A stretch of 64,000 nucleotides of DNA from Nocardioides rubriscoriae (GCF_008087085.1 NZ_VIYJ01000008.1:278462-342461), one strand, 5' to 3'; positions 7,937-17,227 are shown, counted from the first letter of the stretch. Numbers and translations are program-made. The notes: a model not told the origin generated them from the letters alone.

Positions 7937-8283
7937 GCGACGACCCCGCCCTGCGTGCTCTGGAGGCACTCGCAACGCCCGGCCCCTGGACACGGGACGG
8001 TGACAAGATCCGCGCCACCGCCGCCGACGCCCTGCTGCCCGACACCATCGTGGTGGCCTACTACACCGGGCACGACCACCGGCTCGGCCTCAAGACCACC
8101 GGCCATGCCGCTGACGTCGAGTTCATCGCCGCCGCCCGTGACGCGCTCCCCGAACGCCTCGACCGACTCGACCGCGTCCGCGATCTTCACGCCAAGTGGG
8201 GCGAGCAGTCGCCGGTTGATGCTGACGGCTACCTCGACCTGTGGGAGACGCTCGGTCGACTCCTCGACGGCGAGCCCGACTGA
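7933..8283 (+). CDS. hypothetical protein resembling ead/Ea22-type phage proteins
   Basis: 116 residues. The pattern LRALEALATPGPWTRDG followed by AADVEFIAAARDALPERLDRLD matches the short accessory phage proteins often annotated ead/Ea22-like (ATPGPW lead, then D-EFIAAAR-LP). The end is acidic (WGEQSPVDADGYLDLWETL). Function unknown. Last gene of the coupled run; a strong hairpin follows 10 bases downstream. Confidence 0.65.
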   Translation: MSDDPALRALEALATPGPWTRDGDKIRATAADALLPDTIVVAYYTGHDHRLGLKTTGHAADVEFIAAARDALPERLDRLDRVRDLHAKWGEQSPVDADGYLDLWETLGRLLDGEPD

Positions 8284-8292
8284 CCCGGCAGC

Positions 8293-8335
8293 CAGAAGGC
8301 CACCCGTAGCGCTCTCCGCTGCGGGCGGCCTTCTG
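8293..8335. terminator. bidirectional terminator between converging genes
   Basis: CAGAAGGCC and GGCCTTCTG form the base of a long stem that continues (CCCG/CGGG, AGCG/CGCT) to a 5-base loop. It lies exactly between the plus-strand run ending at 8283 and the minus-strand gene ending at 8349. Confidence 0.85.
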
Positions 8336-8348
8336 CATCGGCACGCTC

Positions 8349-8933
8349 TCACCAGAGCGTCAGTTGCTCGCCCAGCAGTTCCTGGAGCCGCGCGAGGTCG
8401 TCGGCCACCAGCTGCGGGTCCTCACGCGCCAGGTCGCGCAGTTCCCGCGCACGCCGACGCGGTCCGCGCGGGTCGGCCAGCGGGCTGTAGGGGAGCCGTC
8501 GCTGCACCGACCACTCCCGGCGATTCTGCGCCGCGCTCGACACCACGACGTGGTCCGGCGAGATCCGCTGACATAGCGGGTTGTGACAGCGGTGCCCGAG
8601 CAGCCGCGCCTCCGCGAGCGCCGGCGCGCCGTGCATCACCGCGAACGCGAACCGGTGCGCGATGATCACCCGCCCCGGCGCGTACCAGAACCTGCCATGG
8701 CCACCACCGTCCGTGCGCTCGCGCTCAGACCGACCGGACACCGCGCCGGTCCACCACAAGCACTCACTGCCCGGAACCGTGGCGACCTTCGCCCGGTACC
8801 GCACGAGCACCCCCGGATCGCTGATCGCGGCCGCGACCGCCGTGAGGCCGGCGTCATCCAGCCGACGAACCGGCACCCGCTCCCCCACTCCCAGCGGTCG
8901 CCAGCGCCGCGCCGTCGCCGCCCTGGTCGCCAT
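8349..8933 (-). CDS. HNH-type endonuclease-like protein
   Basis: 194 residues. The core is a zinc-finger HNH arrangement: HRFAFAVMHG, then LLGHRCHNPLCQRISPDHV and SSAAQNRREW, with two cysteines and the H/N residues spaced as in phage and actinobacterial HNH proteins. An upstream segment with SECLWWTGAVSG and GHGRFWYAPGR fits the same group. It would nick or cut DNA in the cytoplasm; the target is unknown. The start (8933) lies inside the upstream gene (79-base overlap), so a later start is possible. The shared element at 9272 heads this pair. Confidence 0.75.
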   Translation of the reverse strand: MATRAATARRWRPLGVGERVPVRRLDDAGLTAVAAAISDPGVLVRYRAKVATVPGSECLWWTGAVSGRSERERTDGGGHGRFWYAPGRVIIAHRFAFAVMHGAPALAEARLLGHRCHNPLCQRISPDHVVVSSAAQNRREWSVQRRLPYSPLADPRGPRRRARELRDLAREDPQLVADDLARLQELLGEQLTLW

Positions 8934-9237
8934 CGTCGGCCTGGGGCTCGCTGGCGAGCCGCCGCAGCCGCGTCGCCTCGCGCACGGTCACGGTCTCGCC
9001 GCACCACTCGACGGCCTCGCCCAGCGACAGGCCCTCAGCCTCGGTCAACTCTCGCAGCGCATCACCGGCGCGCTTCTCGGTCTCGGCCACCGCCGCGTCG
9101 CGCTCACCGATCGCGACCATGACCTGCTCGGCTAAGTCGATCACCCGGCGCTCTCGCTCTTCGCGCTCCTTGCGCCGCCTCTCGGCCATCTCCCGCGCCG
9201 TACGCCGCGCCTGCTGCTTGATCGTCTGCTGACTCAT
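8854..9237 (-). CDS. hypothetical charged coiled-coil protein next to the relaxase
   Basis: 127 residues from the ATG at 9237 (MSQQTIKQQARRTAREMAER). Residues 5-75 are a long, highly charged helix (RRRKEREERERRVIDLAEQV), then an acidic helix pair and a Gly/Ala tail. It is divergent from the relaxase and shares its upstream region, a position often held by relaxosome accessory or mobilisation proteins; that role is inference. The tail overlaps the HNH gene by 80 bases. Confidence 0.65.
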   Translation of the reverse strand: MSQQTIKQQARRTAREMAERRRKEREERERRVIDLAEQVMVAIGERDAAVAETEKRAGDALRELTEAEGLSLGEAVEWCGETVTVREATRLRRLASEPQADDGDQGGDGAALATAGSGGAGAGSSAG

Positions 9238-9271
9238 CCGGTCCTCACTCGTGTCGACATGGACTCTGACA

Positions 9272-9307
9272 GTCACCTACGACATTTCCCGGACCTCGAG
9301 CGATCAC
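9272..9307 (-). promoter_or_regulatory. shared bipartite element, copy 3 (HNH block)
   Basis: Minus strand: GTGATCGC, 20 bases, TAGGTGAC; 34 bases before the ATG at 9237. Both boxes are perfect although the 20 bases between differ from the other copies. Confidence 0.75.
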
Positions 9308-9471
9308 TGAACCCCAAAAACCTTCAAACCGCTCCCCCAGCCGATCCAGCGCAGCCCGTCCAGCCACCTGATCCAAACCCGACGCCCCAGCCGTCACCGA
9401 CGGCCCTCAGCGTCCCCCCAGATTTCCGCGAACTCCCAAGTGCCACACACCTCTTGCATTCTCGGTTCGCC

Positions 9472-9486
9472 GAATAGAAAGAACAC
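9472..9486 (+). promoter_or_regulatory. GAATAGAAAGAAC motif, copy upstream of the relaxase
   Basis: GAATAGAAAGAACAC, identical over 13 bases to the motif at 4117-4129 (opposite strand) and 20 bases upstream of the relaxase copy of the shared bipartite element, so two regulators may meet here. Confidence 0.5.
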
Positions 9487-9505
9487 AGCAAAAATCCGGC
9501 CGGAA

Positions 9506-9541
9506 GTGATCGCACAGCACGCCCGCGCGCACGTAGGTGAC
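9506..9541 (+). promoter_or_regulatory. shared bipartite element, copy 4 (relaxase)
   Basis: GTGATCGC, 20 bases, TAGGTGAC on the plus strand, the only copy in this orientation because the relaxase is the only plus-strand transfer gene. The downstream box ends 7 bases before the ATG at 9549, leaving no room for a ribosome site, so either the box is a -10-like element of a leaderless mRNA or it is an operator. Confidence 0.75.
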
Positions 9542-9548
9542 CGTGACG

Positions 9549-12500
9549 ATGAGCCTCCACAAGCTGACGGCGGGGTCGGGGTACGACTACCTGACCCGCC
9601 AGGTCGCAGCGATGGACGCCACGGACAAGGGCCACACCGGCCTCGCGAGCTACTACACCGAGAAGGGCGAGACACCCGGCGTGTGGGTCGGCTCCGGCAT
9701 GGAGGGACTCGAAGGGCTCGACGCCGGCGACGTCGTCACGGCTGACCACATGCAGAGCCTGTTCGGCTCCGGTCACCACCCGCTGGCCACCCAGCGGACC
9801 AAGGACCTAGACCTGCGCATCGGCCGCGACGGCGTCGACCGGCCGACCGACGCGGACTACAAGACGGCCCGCCAGCTCGGCACGCCGTACAAGGTCTACG
9901 AGAACGACATCAGCCCGTTCCGGATCGAGGTCGCCAAGCGCATCGCGGCCCTCAACGAGGCCGCCGGCCTGCCGGGTGACTGGCCGGTCCCCGCGGCCGA
10001 CCGGGCCAAGGTCCGCACCGAGGTCGGCACCGAGTTCTTCCGTACTGAGCACGGCCGCGAACCCGCCGACGCACGCGAGCTGGCCGCCGCGATCGCCAAG
10101 CACTCCCGACCGAAGACCAACGCGGTGGCCGGCTACGACCTGACCTTCTCCCCGGTCAAGAGCGTCTCGGTGCTGTGGGCGATCTCCGACCCGAAGACCG
10201 CCGCGGTGATCGAGCGGGCCCACCAGGCGGCGATCAAGGACGCGCTGGGCTTCATCGAGTCCAAGGCACTGTTCACCCGCCGGGGCACAAACGGCGTCCG
10301 CCAGGTCGACGTCCGCGGCCTGGTTGCCACGGCGTTCACCCACCGCGACTCCCGCGCGGGAGACCCTGACTTGCATACGCACGTCGCCGTGGCTAACAAG
10401 GTCCAGACGCTCGACGGCAAGTGGCTGGCCATCGATGGCCGGCCACTGCACAAGGCGGTGGTCTCGGCCTCGGAGACCTACAACACCGCGCTCGAGCGGC
10501 ACCTGGTCGACGCCCTCGGCGTGCGGTTTGAGGAGCGGCCGAACGAGGACGCCCGCAAGCGGCCGGTGCGCGAGATCGTCGGCGTCGACCCCGAGCTGAA
10601 CCGCCGCTTCTCTAAGCGCCGCGCCAGCGTCGAGGACCGCCGCAAGGTCCTCGCGGCCGCGTTCCAGGCCACCCACGGCCGCCCGCCGACGCCGGTGGAG
10701 ACCATCCAGCTGTCCCAGCAGGCGACGCTGGAGACCCGCGAGGCCAAGCACGAGCCGCGCTCGCTGGCCGAGCAGCGCGAGACCTGGAGCCGTGAGGCCA
10801 TCGAGGTGCTGGGTACCCCTCAGCGGGTCAAGCAGATGGTCCACGGCGCACTGAACCCGAAAGGCGCAGCGCGGTCGCTGGCCGACTCGGCCTGGTTCGC
10901 CAAGACCTCCGACCGGATCGTGGCGACGATGGAGGGCGGTCGCAGCACCTGGCAGTTCTGGCACGTCTACGCCGAGGCCCAGCGGCAGGTCCGGGGCGCC
11001 AACGTGCCCACCAACCAGGTCTCCCGGGTCGTCGACCTGCTCGTCAGCGAGGTCCTCGACGGCCGCTCGGTGAGCATGGCTCGACCCTGGGACGCCATCA
11101 GCGAGCCGGTCGAGCTGCGGCGCGCGGACGGGGCCTCGGTCTATACCCAGAGCGGCGCCGAGCTGTTCACCTCGGGCAAGGTCCTGGCCGCCGAGCAGCG
11201 CCTGGTCGAGGTCGCCGGCCGGCACGACGGGTACGCCGTCACGACCGACTCGGTCGACCTGGCGCTGCTCGAGTCGACCGCCAACGGCATCACCCTCAAC
11301 GCCGGACAGGCCACGCTGGTCCGCGAGATGGCCACCTCCGGTGCCCGGCTGCAGCTGGCGATCGCGCCCGCCGGATCCGGCAAGACCACCGCGATGCGAG
11401 CCTTGGCCAGCGCCTGGGCTGATGGCGGCGGCACCATCATCGGCCTGGCTCCCTCAGCGGCGGCCGCGGACGCCCTGCACTCCCAAATCGACGCCCAGAC
11501 CGACACCCTTGCCAAGCTGACCCACTCGCTCGAGCAGGCCCGCGAGTCCGGCGCCGCGATGCCCGCCTGGGTCGCCGGCATCGACTCCTCCACCCTCGTG
11601 GTCATCGACGAGGCCGGGATGGCCGACACCCTCTCGCTGGACGCGGCGGTCTCCTACATCCTCGAGCGCGGCGGCAGCGTCCGACTGATCGGCGACGACC
11701 AGCAGCTCTCCGCGATCGGCGCCGGCGGCGTGCTGCGCGACATCCGCGCCACCCACGGGGCACTGCAACTGACCGAGCTCGTCCGGTTCAAGGACCCCGC
11801 CGAGGGCGCCGCCTCGCTCGCGCTGCGCGAGGGCAAGCCCGAGTCTCTCGGCTTTTACCTCGACCGCGACCGCGTCCACGTAGGCGACCTGGGCACCATG
11901 ACCGAGGACGTCTTCGCGGCCTGGCAGGCCGACCGTGCCGCCGGCCTGGACTCGATCATGCTCGCCCCCACCCGCGACCTGGTCAGCGAGCTGAACCAGC
12001 AGGCCCGCGCCCACCGGCTCGAAGGAATCGACCCGGCCGACGTTGCCGCCAGCGGGCCGGTCCGCCGGCTCGCCGACGGCAACGAGGCCTCAATCGGCGA
12101 ACTGATCATCACCCGCGAGAACGACCGTCGCCTGCGTACTTCGGCCACCGACTGGGTCAAGAACGGCGACCGCTGGAACGTGCTGGAGATCCACGACGGC
12201 GGCGACCTGACCGTCCAGCACACCCAGCACGGCCGCACCGTGCGGCTGCCCGCTGACTACGTCGCCCGATCCTCCGAGCTCGGCTACGCGTGCACCGTGC
12301 ACACCTCCCAGGGCGTCACCGCCGACACGATGCACGGCCTGGCCACCGGCAGCGAGTCGCGCCAGCAGCTCTACACGATGATGACCCGCGGCGCGCACGC
12401 GAACCACGTCTACCTCGAGGTCGTCGGCGACGGCGACCCGCACTCGGTGATCCACCCGACGCTGGTCCGGCCGCTCACGCCGACCGACATCCTCGAGTCG

Positions 12501-15458
12501 ATGCTGGCGCGCGACGACACGCAGCGGTCCGCGACCAGCCTGCTGCGCGAGCAGGCCGATCCGGCCACCCGGCTCGGCGAGGCCGCACAGCGCTACCTCG
12601 ACAGCCTCTACGTCGCCGCGAAGGACCTCCTGCGCCATGACCACGTCGGCCAGGACGCCAGCGGCGCCCCAATCAACGTGGTCGACGCCCTGGACAACGC
12701 GGTCGAAACGCTCGTCCCCGGGCTCTCGGAGGAGGCCGCCTGGCCGACCTTGCGTGCCCATCTGCTGCTGCTCGGCGCGGCCGGCGAGAACCCCGTCGAC
12801 GCGCTCCGGGCGGCCGCCGGCGACCGGGAGCTGGAGACCGCGCACGACCGCGCCGCGGTCCTCGACTGGCGCCTGGACGCCTCCGGCCTGCGCAACGCCG
12901 GCGCAGGGCCGCTGCCGTGGATGCCCGCGGTCCCGGCCCGCCTGGCTGAGGACCCGCACTGGGGCGCCTACCTCTCCCGGCGCATTCACCTGGTCGAGCA
13001 GCTCGCCGACCAGGTCCGAACGCGGGCGACTGACCAGGCAGCACTGCCGGCGTGGGCACAGAGCGGCCTCCGGCCCGAGGCCGCCACGGTTGCCAACGTC
13101 GAGGTTTGGCGGGCCGCCATGCAGGTCCCGGTCGACGACCGGCGACCGACCGGTGCGCCGCAGCTGCAGAAGGCCTCCGCGACTTGGCAGCGACGGCTCA
13201 ACCGCGCCGTCACCGGCGACCACACGCCGGCGCTCAAGGAATGGCGCCAGCTGCTCTACTCGCTGGCCCCACAGGTCCGCGACGACGAGTTCACTCCGCT
13301 GCTCGCCGAGCGGCTCGCCGCGATGTCCCGCGCGGGCGTCACCGCCCACGAGCTGCTGCGCACCGCCACCGCGGCCGATCACCCGGCCGGGCCGCTGCCC
13401 GATGAGCACGCCGCGGCGGCCGTGTGGTGGCGCATGGCCCGTCAGCTCACCCCGGCCGTTGCCTCCCAGATCGGCGACGGTTCCCACGGTGAGAGCGTCA
13501 CCGCCCAGTGGACTCCGCGGCTCGCGGATCTGTTCGGTCCCGAGCGCGCCGCGAGCATCCAGGCCAGCACCTGGTGGCCCGCGCTCGTCGCGAACGTGGA
13601 CCACGGCTTGCAGCGCGGCTGGCAGGTCGAGGCTCTGCTGGGTGCCGGGCGGGCGATGCCGAGCGACGGCTGGGAGGGCGTCGACGAGTGCCAGGCGCTG
13701 GTCTGGCGGACCTCGATCGCGCTGGAGACCGCTCCCGACGAGCACGCGCACGAGTACCACTTCGACGAGCCGCCCGCAGACCTGTGGGACGGGATCGAGC
13801 CGGACCCGGCGACGCTCGTCGACCACGCCGCAGACCCCGACTGGGCCGACTGGCCGCTCGCCGAGGACCCCGGCCCGTACGACGAGCTCGCGGCCGACGA
13901 GCACGTGGTCGACGCCGTCGCTGGCGACCTGGTCGACGTCGACGTGGACCAGTTCGTCGAGCCCGACCTGACGCTGGCCGCCTACATCCGCGACCTCGGC
14001 GGCAGCCGACTGGAGCCCACCGACGCCGACCTCCGGGTCATGTACCAGCGGGCCGACGAGTGGCACTCCTCTCCCGTCTCGCGTGAGCGCATGCTCGAGA
14101 TCAACGACATGGCACGGGCCTTCTTCGAGGCCCGGTTCACCGACTCGTGGGGCCGCGACTACCTCACCGGACGGTTCGGCATCGACCTCGCCGGCGACGA
14201 GCGGTTCCGTCCCGGTCAGGCGCCAGCCGGGTGGACCAACCTGGTCGACCACCTGCGCGGCCGCGGTGTCAGCGACGCCGAGATGATGGCCACCGGCGTC
14301 GCCACCGAGGCCAGCACCGGTCGCCTCATCGACCGGTTCCGCGACCGGGTGATGTTCCCGGTGATCCACCAGGGCGAAGTGCTCGGCTTCGTCGGCCGCC
14401 GCCGACCCGACCTGACCGACGCCGACAAGGGCGGCCCGAAGTACCTCAACACAGCCGACACCCCGCTGTTCCACAAGGGCGCCCAGCTATTCGGTGTCGT
14501 CGACGAACTGCTCGCCGAGGGTGCGGTCCCAGTGATCGTCGAGGGCCCGATGGACGCCGTGGCGGTCACGCTGGCCAGCGCCGGCCTCTACCTCGGCGTG
14601 GCGCCGCTCGGCACGTCACTGACCGATGAGCAGGCCGCCCAGCTGGCTGCCGTCGGCCGCGACCCGATCGTGGCCACCGACGCCGACCTCGCTGGCCAGG
14701 TCGCGGCCGAGCGCGACTTCTGGATGCTCACCCCGCACGGCCTCGACCCCGGCTTCGCGCGGTTCCCCGACGGCCTCGACCCCGCCGACCTGCTCGCCCA
14801 GCGCGGGCCCGCCGCGCTCACTGCCGCGGTGGCCAGCGGCCAGCCCGCCTTCCGCTCGCTCGGTGACCAATTGCTCACCGAGCGGCTGGACAACCTCGCC
14901 CCGGAGAAGACACATCTGGCCGCCATGCGGGTCATCTCGGCACGTCCCAGCCGCGCCTGGGAGCCGGGCGTCAACCAGGTCCGGGCCCGGCTGCAGCTCT
15001 CCCAGTTGCAGGCGCGACGCGACCTGCGCGACGCGATCAAGAGCTGGGATGCCGACCCGCGGAAGGCGGCACTGGCCGAGCTCCACAAGAGCAGCGAGGT
15101 TCGCGCACGGCTCTCGGCCGCGGCAGAGAAGACCCTGGCCGAGCGGTGGGCCACCTTGGCTCTCGAGCTCGACCCGCGGCTGCTCGAGCAGCGCGACTGG
15201 CCGGCCACCGCCGCGATGCTGCAGCAGGCCCACGAGCAGGGTCACGACGTCGGCGCCGCCACGCGCCGCCTGGTCGCTGAGAAGCCCCTGGGCGACAGCC
15301 CTGCGCGTGACCTGCGCTACCGGATCGTGTCCCGCCTCGAGATCCCGATCGACACCGGCGAAGGCACCCCGGCGCCAACCCAGTCGCCGGGCGCATCACG
15401 AGATCGGCAGGACGTGAACCGTCCGCGGCCGCCCCGCCGCGGTACCCCACGCCGCTGA
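9549..15458 (+). CDS. MobF (TrwC-type) relaxase-helicase with C-terminal Toprim primase-like domain
   Basis: About 1969 residues. (1) Relaxase, roughly 1-370: MSLHKLTAGSGYDYLTRQV with early tyrosines, SPVKSVSVLW, and the metal-binding HRDSRAGDPDLHTHVAVAN near 265-280. (2) RecD-like helicase, roughly 570-960: Walker A APAGSGKTT near 606, Walker B VVIDEAGM near 683, GDDQQLSAIGAGG, and CTVHTSQGVT near 914. (3) DnaG-like core, roughly 1500-1760: FPVIHQGEVLGFVGRR, GPKYLNTADTPLFHKG, then Toprim motifs VIVEGPMDA near 1661 and TDADLAG near 1710. It would nick oriT, unwind the strand and carry it to the coupling protein; the third part may prime or resynthesise in the recipient. The frame is open from a GTG at 9537, but ATG 9549 fits family N-termini better and lies outside the regulatory box. 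Confidence 0.9.
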   Translation: MSLHKLTAGSGYDYLTRQVAAMDATDKGHTGLASYYTEKGETPGVWVGSGMEGLEGLDAGDVVTADHMQSLFGSGHHPLATQRTKDLDLRIGRDGVDRPTDADYKTARQLGTPYKVYENDISPFRIEVAKRIAALNEAAGLPGDWPVPAADRAKVRTEVGTEFFRTEHGREPADARELAAAIAKHSRPKTNAVAGYDLTFSPVKSVSVLWAISDPKTAAVIERAHQAAIKDALGFIESKALFTRRGTNGVRQVDVRGLVATAFTHRDSRAGDPDLHTHVAVANKVQTLDGKWLAIDGRPLHKAVVSASETYNTALERHLVDALGVRFEERPNEDARKRPVREIVGVDPELNRRFSKRRASVEDRRKVLAAAFQATHGRPPTPVETIQLSQQATLETREAKHEPRSLAEQRETWSREAIEVLGTPQRVKQMVHGALNPKGAARSLADSAWFAKTSDRIVATMEGGRSTWQFWHVYAEAQRQVRGANVPTNQVSRVVDLLVSEVLDGRSVSMARPWDAISEPVELRRADGASVYTQSGAELFTSGKVLAAEQRLVEVAGRHDGYAVTTDSVDLALLESTANGITLNAGQATLVREMATSGARLQLAIAPAGSGKTTAMRALASAWADGGGTIIGLAPSAAAADALHSQIDAQTDTLAKLTHSLEQARESGAAMPAWVAGIDSSTLVVIDEAGMADTLSLDAAVSYILERGGSVRLIGDDQQLSAIGAGGVLRDIRATHGALQLTELVRFKDPAEGAASLALREGKPESLGFYLDRDRVHVGDLGTMTEDVFAAWQADRAAGLDSIMLAPTRDLVSELNQQARAHRLEGIDPADVAASGPVRRLADGNEASIGELIITRENDRRLRTSATDWVKNGDRWNVLEIHDGGDLTVQHTQHGRTVRLPADYVARSSELGYACTVHTSQGVTADTMHGLATGSESRQQLYTMMTRGAHANHVYLEVVGDGDPHSVIHPTLVRPLTPTDILESMLARDDTQRSATSLLREQADPATRLGEAAQRYLDSLYVAAKDLLRHDHVGQDASGAPINVVDALDNAVETLVPGLSEEAAWPTLRAHLLLLGAAGENPVDALRAAAGDRELETAHDRAAVLDWRLDASGLRNAGAGPLPWMPAVPARLAEDPHWGAYLSRRIHLVEQLADQVRTRATDQAALPAWAQSGLRPEAATVANVEVWRAAMQVPVDDRRPTGAPQLQKASATWQRRLNRAVTGDHTPALKEWRQLLYSLAPQVRDDEFTPLLAERLAAMSRAGVTAHELLRTATAADHPAGPLPDEHAAAAVWWRMARQLTPAVASQIGDGSHGESVTAQWTPRLADLFGPERAASIQASTWWPALVANVDHGLQRGWQVEALLGAGRAMPSDGWEGVDECQALVWRTSIALETAPDEHAHEYHFDEPPADLWDGIEPDPATLVDHAADPDWADWPLAEDPGPYDELAADEHVVDAVAGDLVDVDVDQFVEPDLTLAAYIRDLGGSRLEPTDADLRVMYQRADEWHSSPVSRERMLEINDMARAFFEARFTDSWGRDYLTGRFGIDLAGDERFRPGQAPAGWTNLVDHLRGRGVSDAEMMATGVATEASTGRLIDRFRDRVMFPVIHQGEVLGFVGRRRPDLTDADKGGPKYLNTADTPLFHKGAQLFGVVDELLAEGAVPVIVEGPMDAVAVTLASAGLYLGVAPLGTSLTDEQAAQLAAVGRDPIVATDADLAGQVAAERDFWMLTPHGLDPGFARFPDGLDPADLLAQRGPAALTAAVASGQPAFRSLGDQLLTERLDNLAPEKTHLAAMRVISARPSRAWEPGVNQVRARLQLSQLQARRDLRDAIKSWDADPRKAALAELHKSSEVRARLSAAAEKTLAERWATLALELDPRLLEQRDWPATAAMLQQAHEQGHDVGAATRRLVAEKPLGDSPARDLRYRIVSRLEIPIDTGEGTPAPTQSPGASRDRQDVNRPRPPRRGTPRR

Positions 15459-15485
15459 CCCGCTCCGGAAGCACGCAGGCTGGCG

Positions 15486-15794
15486 TCACGGTAAGACCAG
15501 CTGCACGATCCTGTGGTCGCGGTGACAGCGGCCTCCGCAGCCGGTCTCGTCGATCAACGTCTTCGCCTCCAACGCACTATCAGCCGTCTGGTGCAGGGAC
15601 ACGGCTCCGTGCCGGTACCTGACAGGCCCAGAAGGTCTGCACGCCACCAACGCGATAGCTCCTTCGCCGGAGACCCACGGAGCGTCGTTCCAGATGCACT
15701 TCGCCATCGTCAGATAGGTCCTGTGCTTACGTGAGCAATTGTGCTGCCGCCAAACTGGTCCCAGATCGGTTGGAGTCACGATCGTCATCCTCAC
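15486..15794 (-). CDS. conserved-looking small cysteine/histidine-rich protein
   Basis: 102 residues. The pattern CSRKHRTYLTMAKCIW, then GEGAIALVACR and the ending TGCGGRCHRDHRIVQL, is one I associate with small proteins on actinobacterial phages and conjugative elements. The paired Cys/His residues (CGGRC-RDH) suggest metal binding. Function unknown. It converges on the relaxase with a 27-base gap. Confidence 0.65.
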   Translation of the reverse strand: MRMTIVTPTDLGPVWRQHNCSRKHRTYLTMAKCIWNDAPWVSGEGAIALVACRPSGPVRYRHGAVSLHQTADSALEAKTLIDETGCGGRCHRDHRIVQLVLP

Positions 15795-15926
15795 GCAGCG
15801 AAGAAGCCAGGGTCTACCCAGGCCGCGGCCGACCGGATGGACTACGTCGGCTGCCAGCCGCTGAACGGGCCAACGAGGTCGGCCCGGCTGCTACCAGAGA
15901 GGTGTTTCGCCGCCGCGTTCGAGACG

Positions 15927-16730
15927 TCACCCAAGGCGACGGCGCATGGCTGCGAGCCGCGCCTGCGGCTCGGGGTGGGTTGCGAACCACCGCCGCTCCA
16001 GCCGCGACCATGCGGGGCCGCCGTCGGGCGTCGGCCGCGCCAGGCCTTTCTCGTAGAACCGCATCAGCTCGGCGGCCGCGTCCAGGTCGCGAGTCAGGTT
16101 GATGGCGAAGAGATCGGCGGCGGCCTCCTCGCGTCGGTCGAAGGTGAAGCGGAGACCGAGAAACGCCACGGCCGCACCCATCGTGGCCAGCAACGAGGGG
16201 CCGGCCAGCTGAGGCGAGGCCGCTAAAGCAGCTGCAGTGAGACCAGCGCCTGCCAACACGAGGAGTAGGTAACCGACCAGCCACGAGTACCGCGCCGCGG
16301 CCGAACTGCGCTCGCGGCGGATGACGTGGCCGAGCTCGTGGGCGGCCAGGCTCTGCACTGCGCCGGCGCTGAGGCCGGTGAGCGCGGCCCGCGCGAACAC
16401 CACGGTGGGGGGACGACGAGCCCGGAAGCGGGTCACCGCGAGACCACCATCGCCCACGGTCCCATCGGCTTCCCCGGCGACCGGGGCGCCCAGGGTCGCA
16501 ACTACGTCGGTTGCCGGAGGCGGGACGTTCGCGACTGCGGCGACCGCGGCCATCGCCGCGGCGGCCCGCTGCTGCAGCACGACGTCGACCGGGCATGTTT
16601 GCCCGCTGGCGCGCCAGCTGACCGACCAGGCGAGCAGGACCTTTGCAAGCGCCACGATCAACAGAACGGCTCCGCCGAGGTAGGCGATAGCCACCACGAT
16701 GAGGAGCGCTGAGGTCAGCTGATCCGGCAT
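15927..16730 (-). CDS. M48-family zinc metalloprotease (BlaR1/HtpX-like), membrane bound
   Basis: 267 residues from the ATG at 16730 (MPDQLTSALLIVVAIAYL); a TTG at 16787 would add 19 residues. One N-terminal membrane helix, then a cytosolic or loop part, the zinc motif HELGH inside SLAAHELGHVIRRE, two further membrane helices (YSWLVGYLLLVLAGAGL and the following Ala/Leu-rich stretch), and the third zinc ligand in RREEAAADLFAINLT. The tail HPEPQARLAAMRRRLG is the usual HPP-like M48 end. It may mature or turn over membrane-channel proteins of the transfer system; that is inference from position only. Confidence 0.8.
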   Translation of the reverse strand: MPDQLTSALLIVVAIAYLGGAVLLIVALAKVLLAWSVSWRASGQTCPVDVVLQQRAAAAMAAVAAVANVPPPATDVVATLGAPVAGEADGTVGDGGLAVTRFRARRPPTVVFARAALTGLSAGAVQSLAAHELGHVIRRERSSAAARYSWLVGYLLLVLAGAGLTAAALAASPQLAGPSLLATMGAAVAFLGLRFTFDRREEAAADLFAINLTRDLDAAAELMRFYEKGLARPTPDGGPAWSRLERRWFATHPEPQARLAAMRRRLG

Positions 16731-16870
16731 CAGTTCTACGCCTGGGAGGTCGAAGGGGCGAGAACGCTCAGAATGGCTCTCCCACAACGAAGCGGTGTGT
16801 GACTACCCGCTGGCACGGGTTTCCGTTCTCTCAGGCGTTCTAACGCCGTCTTGAGCCCGTCGTGCCCACT

Positions 16871-17227
16871 TCATCGCGATGCAGTGGGCGCGAGCTCCAC
16901 GTCTGGGGTCGACCCCGTCGACGGGACTGCGCGGTCCTCGGCCGCTCGGCCGCGGGCGGCTGTCGCAGGCTCCTCGAGGTCCTCGGTCGCCTCGACCAGC
17001 TGACGCTGCTCTTCTGTGCTCGATACGCCGTAGCGGCGTTCGGCCATCGCCTCGACCTGTACAACGGCGTTCCACACGTACTCACCCGAGCCGTGGGAGT
17101 AGCAGGCGTTGACGTGTTCGCGGGCGTGGCCGAGCTCCGTCTTGCTTGAGCGCGGGTGCTCGCCGAGAGCCTTGAGGGCGCGCTGGGCTCGGGCGATGGC
17201 CTCGGAGCGTTCGTTCATCTGCATCAT
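16871..17227 (-). CDS. hypothetical helical protein of the transfer region
   Basis: 118 residues. Start at the first of two adjacent ATGs, with GAAGGGA upstream. Helical N-terminal half (NERSEAIARAQRALKALGEH) containing a HAREHVNACY segment, then an acidic Ala-rich tail. Overlaps the upstream gene by 4 bases. No family recognised. Confidence 0.65.
   Translation of the reverse strand: MMQMNERSEAIARAQRALKALGEHPRSSKTELGHAREHVNACYSHGSGEYVWNAVVQVEAMAERRYGVSSTEEQRQLVEATEDLEEPATAARGRAAEDRAVPSTGSTPDVELAPTASR

Larger units (their letters stand above)
9238..9548. promoter_or_regulatory. divergent region upstream of the relaxase, candidate oriT
   Basis: 311 bases between divergent transfer genes. It holds two oppositely directed copies of the shared element (9272-9307 and 9506-9541) and a GAATAGAAAGAAC motif (9472-9484). 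The middle (9308-9470) is proline-codon-like and shows no gene I believe. By position next to a MobF relaxase this is the natural place for oriT, but I could not find a convincing nic-site inverted repeat. Confidence 0.45.

Noticed and set aside
9259..9477. 72-codon plus-strand frame upstream of the relaxase
   Set aside because: Pro/Ser-rich, overlaps regulatory motifs and has no ribosome site.
12090..14474. 794-codon minus-strand open frame
   Set aside because: Antisense to the relaxase helicase and Toprim region; Val/Gly/Asp-rich composition typical of shadows.
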